Part shown: piece by piece, positions 63,206-64,000 of the stretch
How the letters are laid out: each line of letters opens with the position of its first letter
How positions within the stretch are numbered: the stretch's first letter is position 1
Assembly: GCF_041146395.1 (NCBI RefSeq)
Contig: NC_091012.1
Location: 17,474,193-17,538,192 of the forward strand
Direction: 5' to 3'
DNA length: 64,000 bases
Source of the DNA: Eulemur rufifrons
Taxonomy: Eukaryota; Chordata; Mammalia; Primates; Lemuridae
Translations under genes and position numbers: made by a program
The notes under the pieces: model-generated
The model's input: only the letters and a program-made list of their open reading frames with translations
Database searches by the model: none
Told to the model about the DNA's origin: nothing

Positions 63206-63635
63206 CATGGGAACAGTGCAGTCCACTTGTAATGAGGAAGGGTCATGTGACTTTCCTTTTTCACTGGATCACGAGCAGAGGCCTTGTTTGTCCCATCCAG
63301 GCACTGGAGAGCCAGGGCGCCATTTCCTCGCATTCTCCCTCCATTCCATGGCAAGCAAGGCAACTCCGTGTGAGATGGGGGAGTCACAAGGAGGAAGTAG
63401 CCTGGACCCTTGGGTCACTTGAGAGCCCCTGACATACGACTTCAGAATTTATATGCACGGAAAATAAGCTTCTCTTGTGTTAAGCCATTCAAATTTCAGA
63501 GTTTGTTGCATGACCTTGCAGTTACTTCAAATAATACACAGCTACTATTTTTGGTATCAAGCTTATTTAGATATTTCAATTGCAAAGGAACAGTGCCTGC
63601 ATTCTTCTTACAAAAACTTCTCAAAATATAGATAA
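63206..63635. other. Unique non-coding sequence
   Basis: Nothing recognised; the frames at 63036-63432 have no domain. Confidence 0.4.
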
Positions 63636-63639
63636 ATCA

Positions 63640-64000
63640 CAATTCCCCTCTTTACAAAGTTCACCTACAGTTCAGTCCCCTCCTCAGAGGTCACCACTAC
63701 TGTTCATAGTAATATGGTGTGCATTATTTTAAGCCTTATTCTAGGGATTGTTGGACATAGGTGCACTACGAAATCATACAGTGCTGTTAAATACCCACAG
63801 GTATGATGTACATATAGATCTATCACGTGCCTTTGCCACTTAAGAAGATGGGTGCAGGACCTTCCACCCTCACTATTGTAACTGCTCCCTAGAACTGTAA
63901 AGTAGCTGTGTGTCACAGTTAACTAAACCTTTCTTCTCCTGATGGACACATAAGCTGTTTTCCATTTGTTGCTATGATTTATAGAACTGAAATAATATCT
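63640..64000 (-). mobile_element. Ancient L1/HAL1-like 3' end, antisense, cut by window edge
   Basis: Diverged text such as AGAGGTCACCACTACTGTTC, CTCCTGATGGACACATAAGC and TTTTCCATTTGTTGCTATGA follows the antisense of old L1 3' ends and runs off the right edge. Confidence 0.65.

Overview
This window is nuclear DNA of a primate, most likely a strepsirrhine (lemur-type), and probably X-linked. The dimeric Alu copies carry the lemur-type form: an insertion rich in 'AAAATATATA' in the left half and a right end reading '...CACTCACTCTAGCC...'. The large young LINE-1 copies have 5' and 3' untranslated regions unlike human L1. The only host gene recognised is a MAGE-A family locus, a family that is X-linked in other placentals. 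There are no bacterial features. Almost every long open frame belongs to a LINE-1 or is a chance frame in repeats or GC-rich DNA.

Layout. 1-8063 holds a short L1 fragment (L1-A) and then a full-length antisense L1 (L1-B: ORF2, ORF1 and a CpG-rich 5' UTR with tandem repeats). 8064-9700 is an older antisense L1. 9700-36330 is mostly unique, non-coding DNA with MIR, Alu, MaLR-type LTRs, ancient L1 pieces, an AT-rich tandem repeat (13726-13920) and a CA-rich minisatellite (19430-19985). 36340-48062 is a nested block: a second full-length antisense L1 (L1-C, 36515-43853) sits inside an older primate L1 (L1-D) with an exact 16-bp target-site duplication, and two Alus interrupt the same older L1 sequence. 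48063-55255 is a patchwork of L1 pieces, one LTR with a GA microsatellite, and an unidentified sequence present twice around an L1 piece.

55400-59260 is the MAGE-A locus. It has an array of first-exon-like units with splice donors, a small non-coding exon, a coding exon, and a polyadenylation signal. The coding exon is broken by one frame change and one premature stop inside the MAGE homology domain, so it is called a pseudogene. 59300-64000 is non-coding with L2/MIR, three MaLR-type LTRs and an ancient L1 tail.

No new biochemical system was found. The observations most worth following are the tandem-repeat (monomer-like) L1 5' UTRs with a recurrent GATGGCG core, the near-intact state of L1-B, the G-rich duplicated 3' UTR of L1-C, a very short 3'-end-only L1 insertion, and the MAGE-A first-exon array. 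All family names come from recognising sequence by eye; none was checked by database search.
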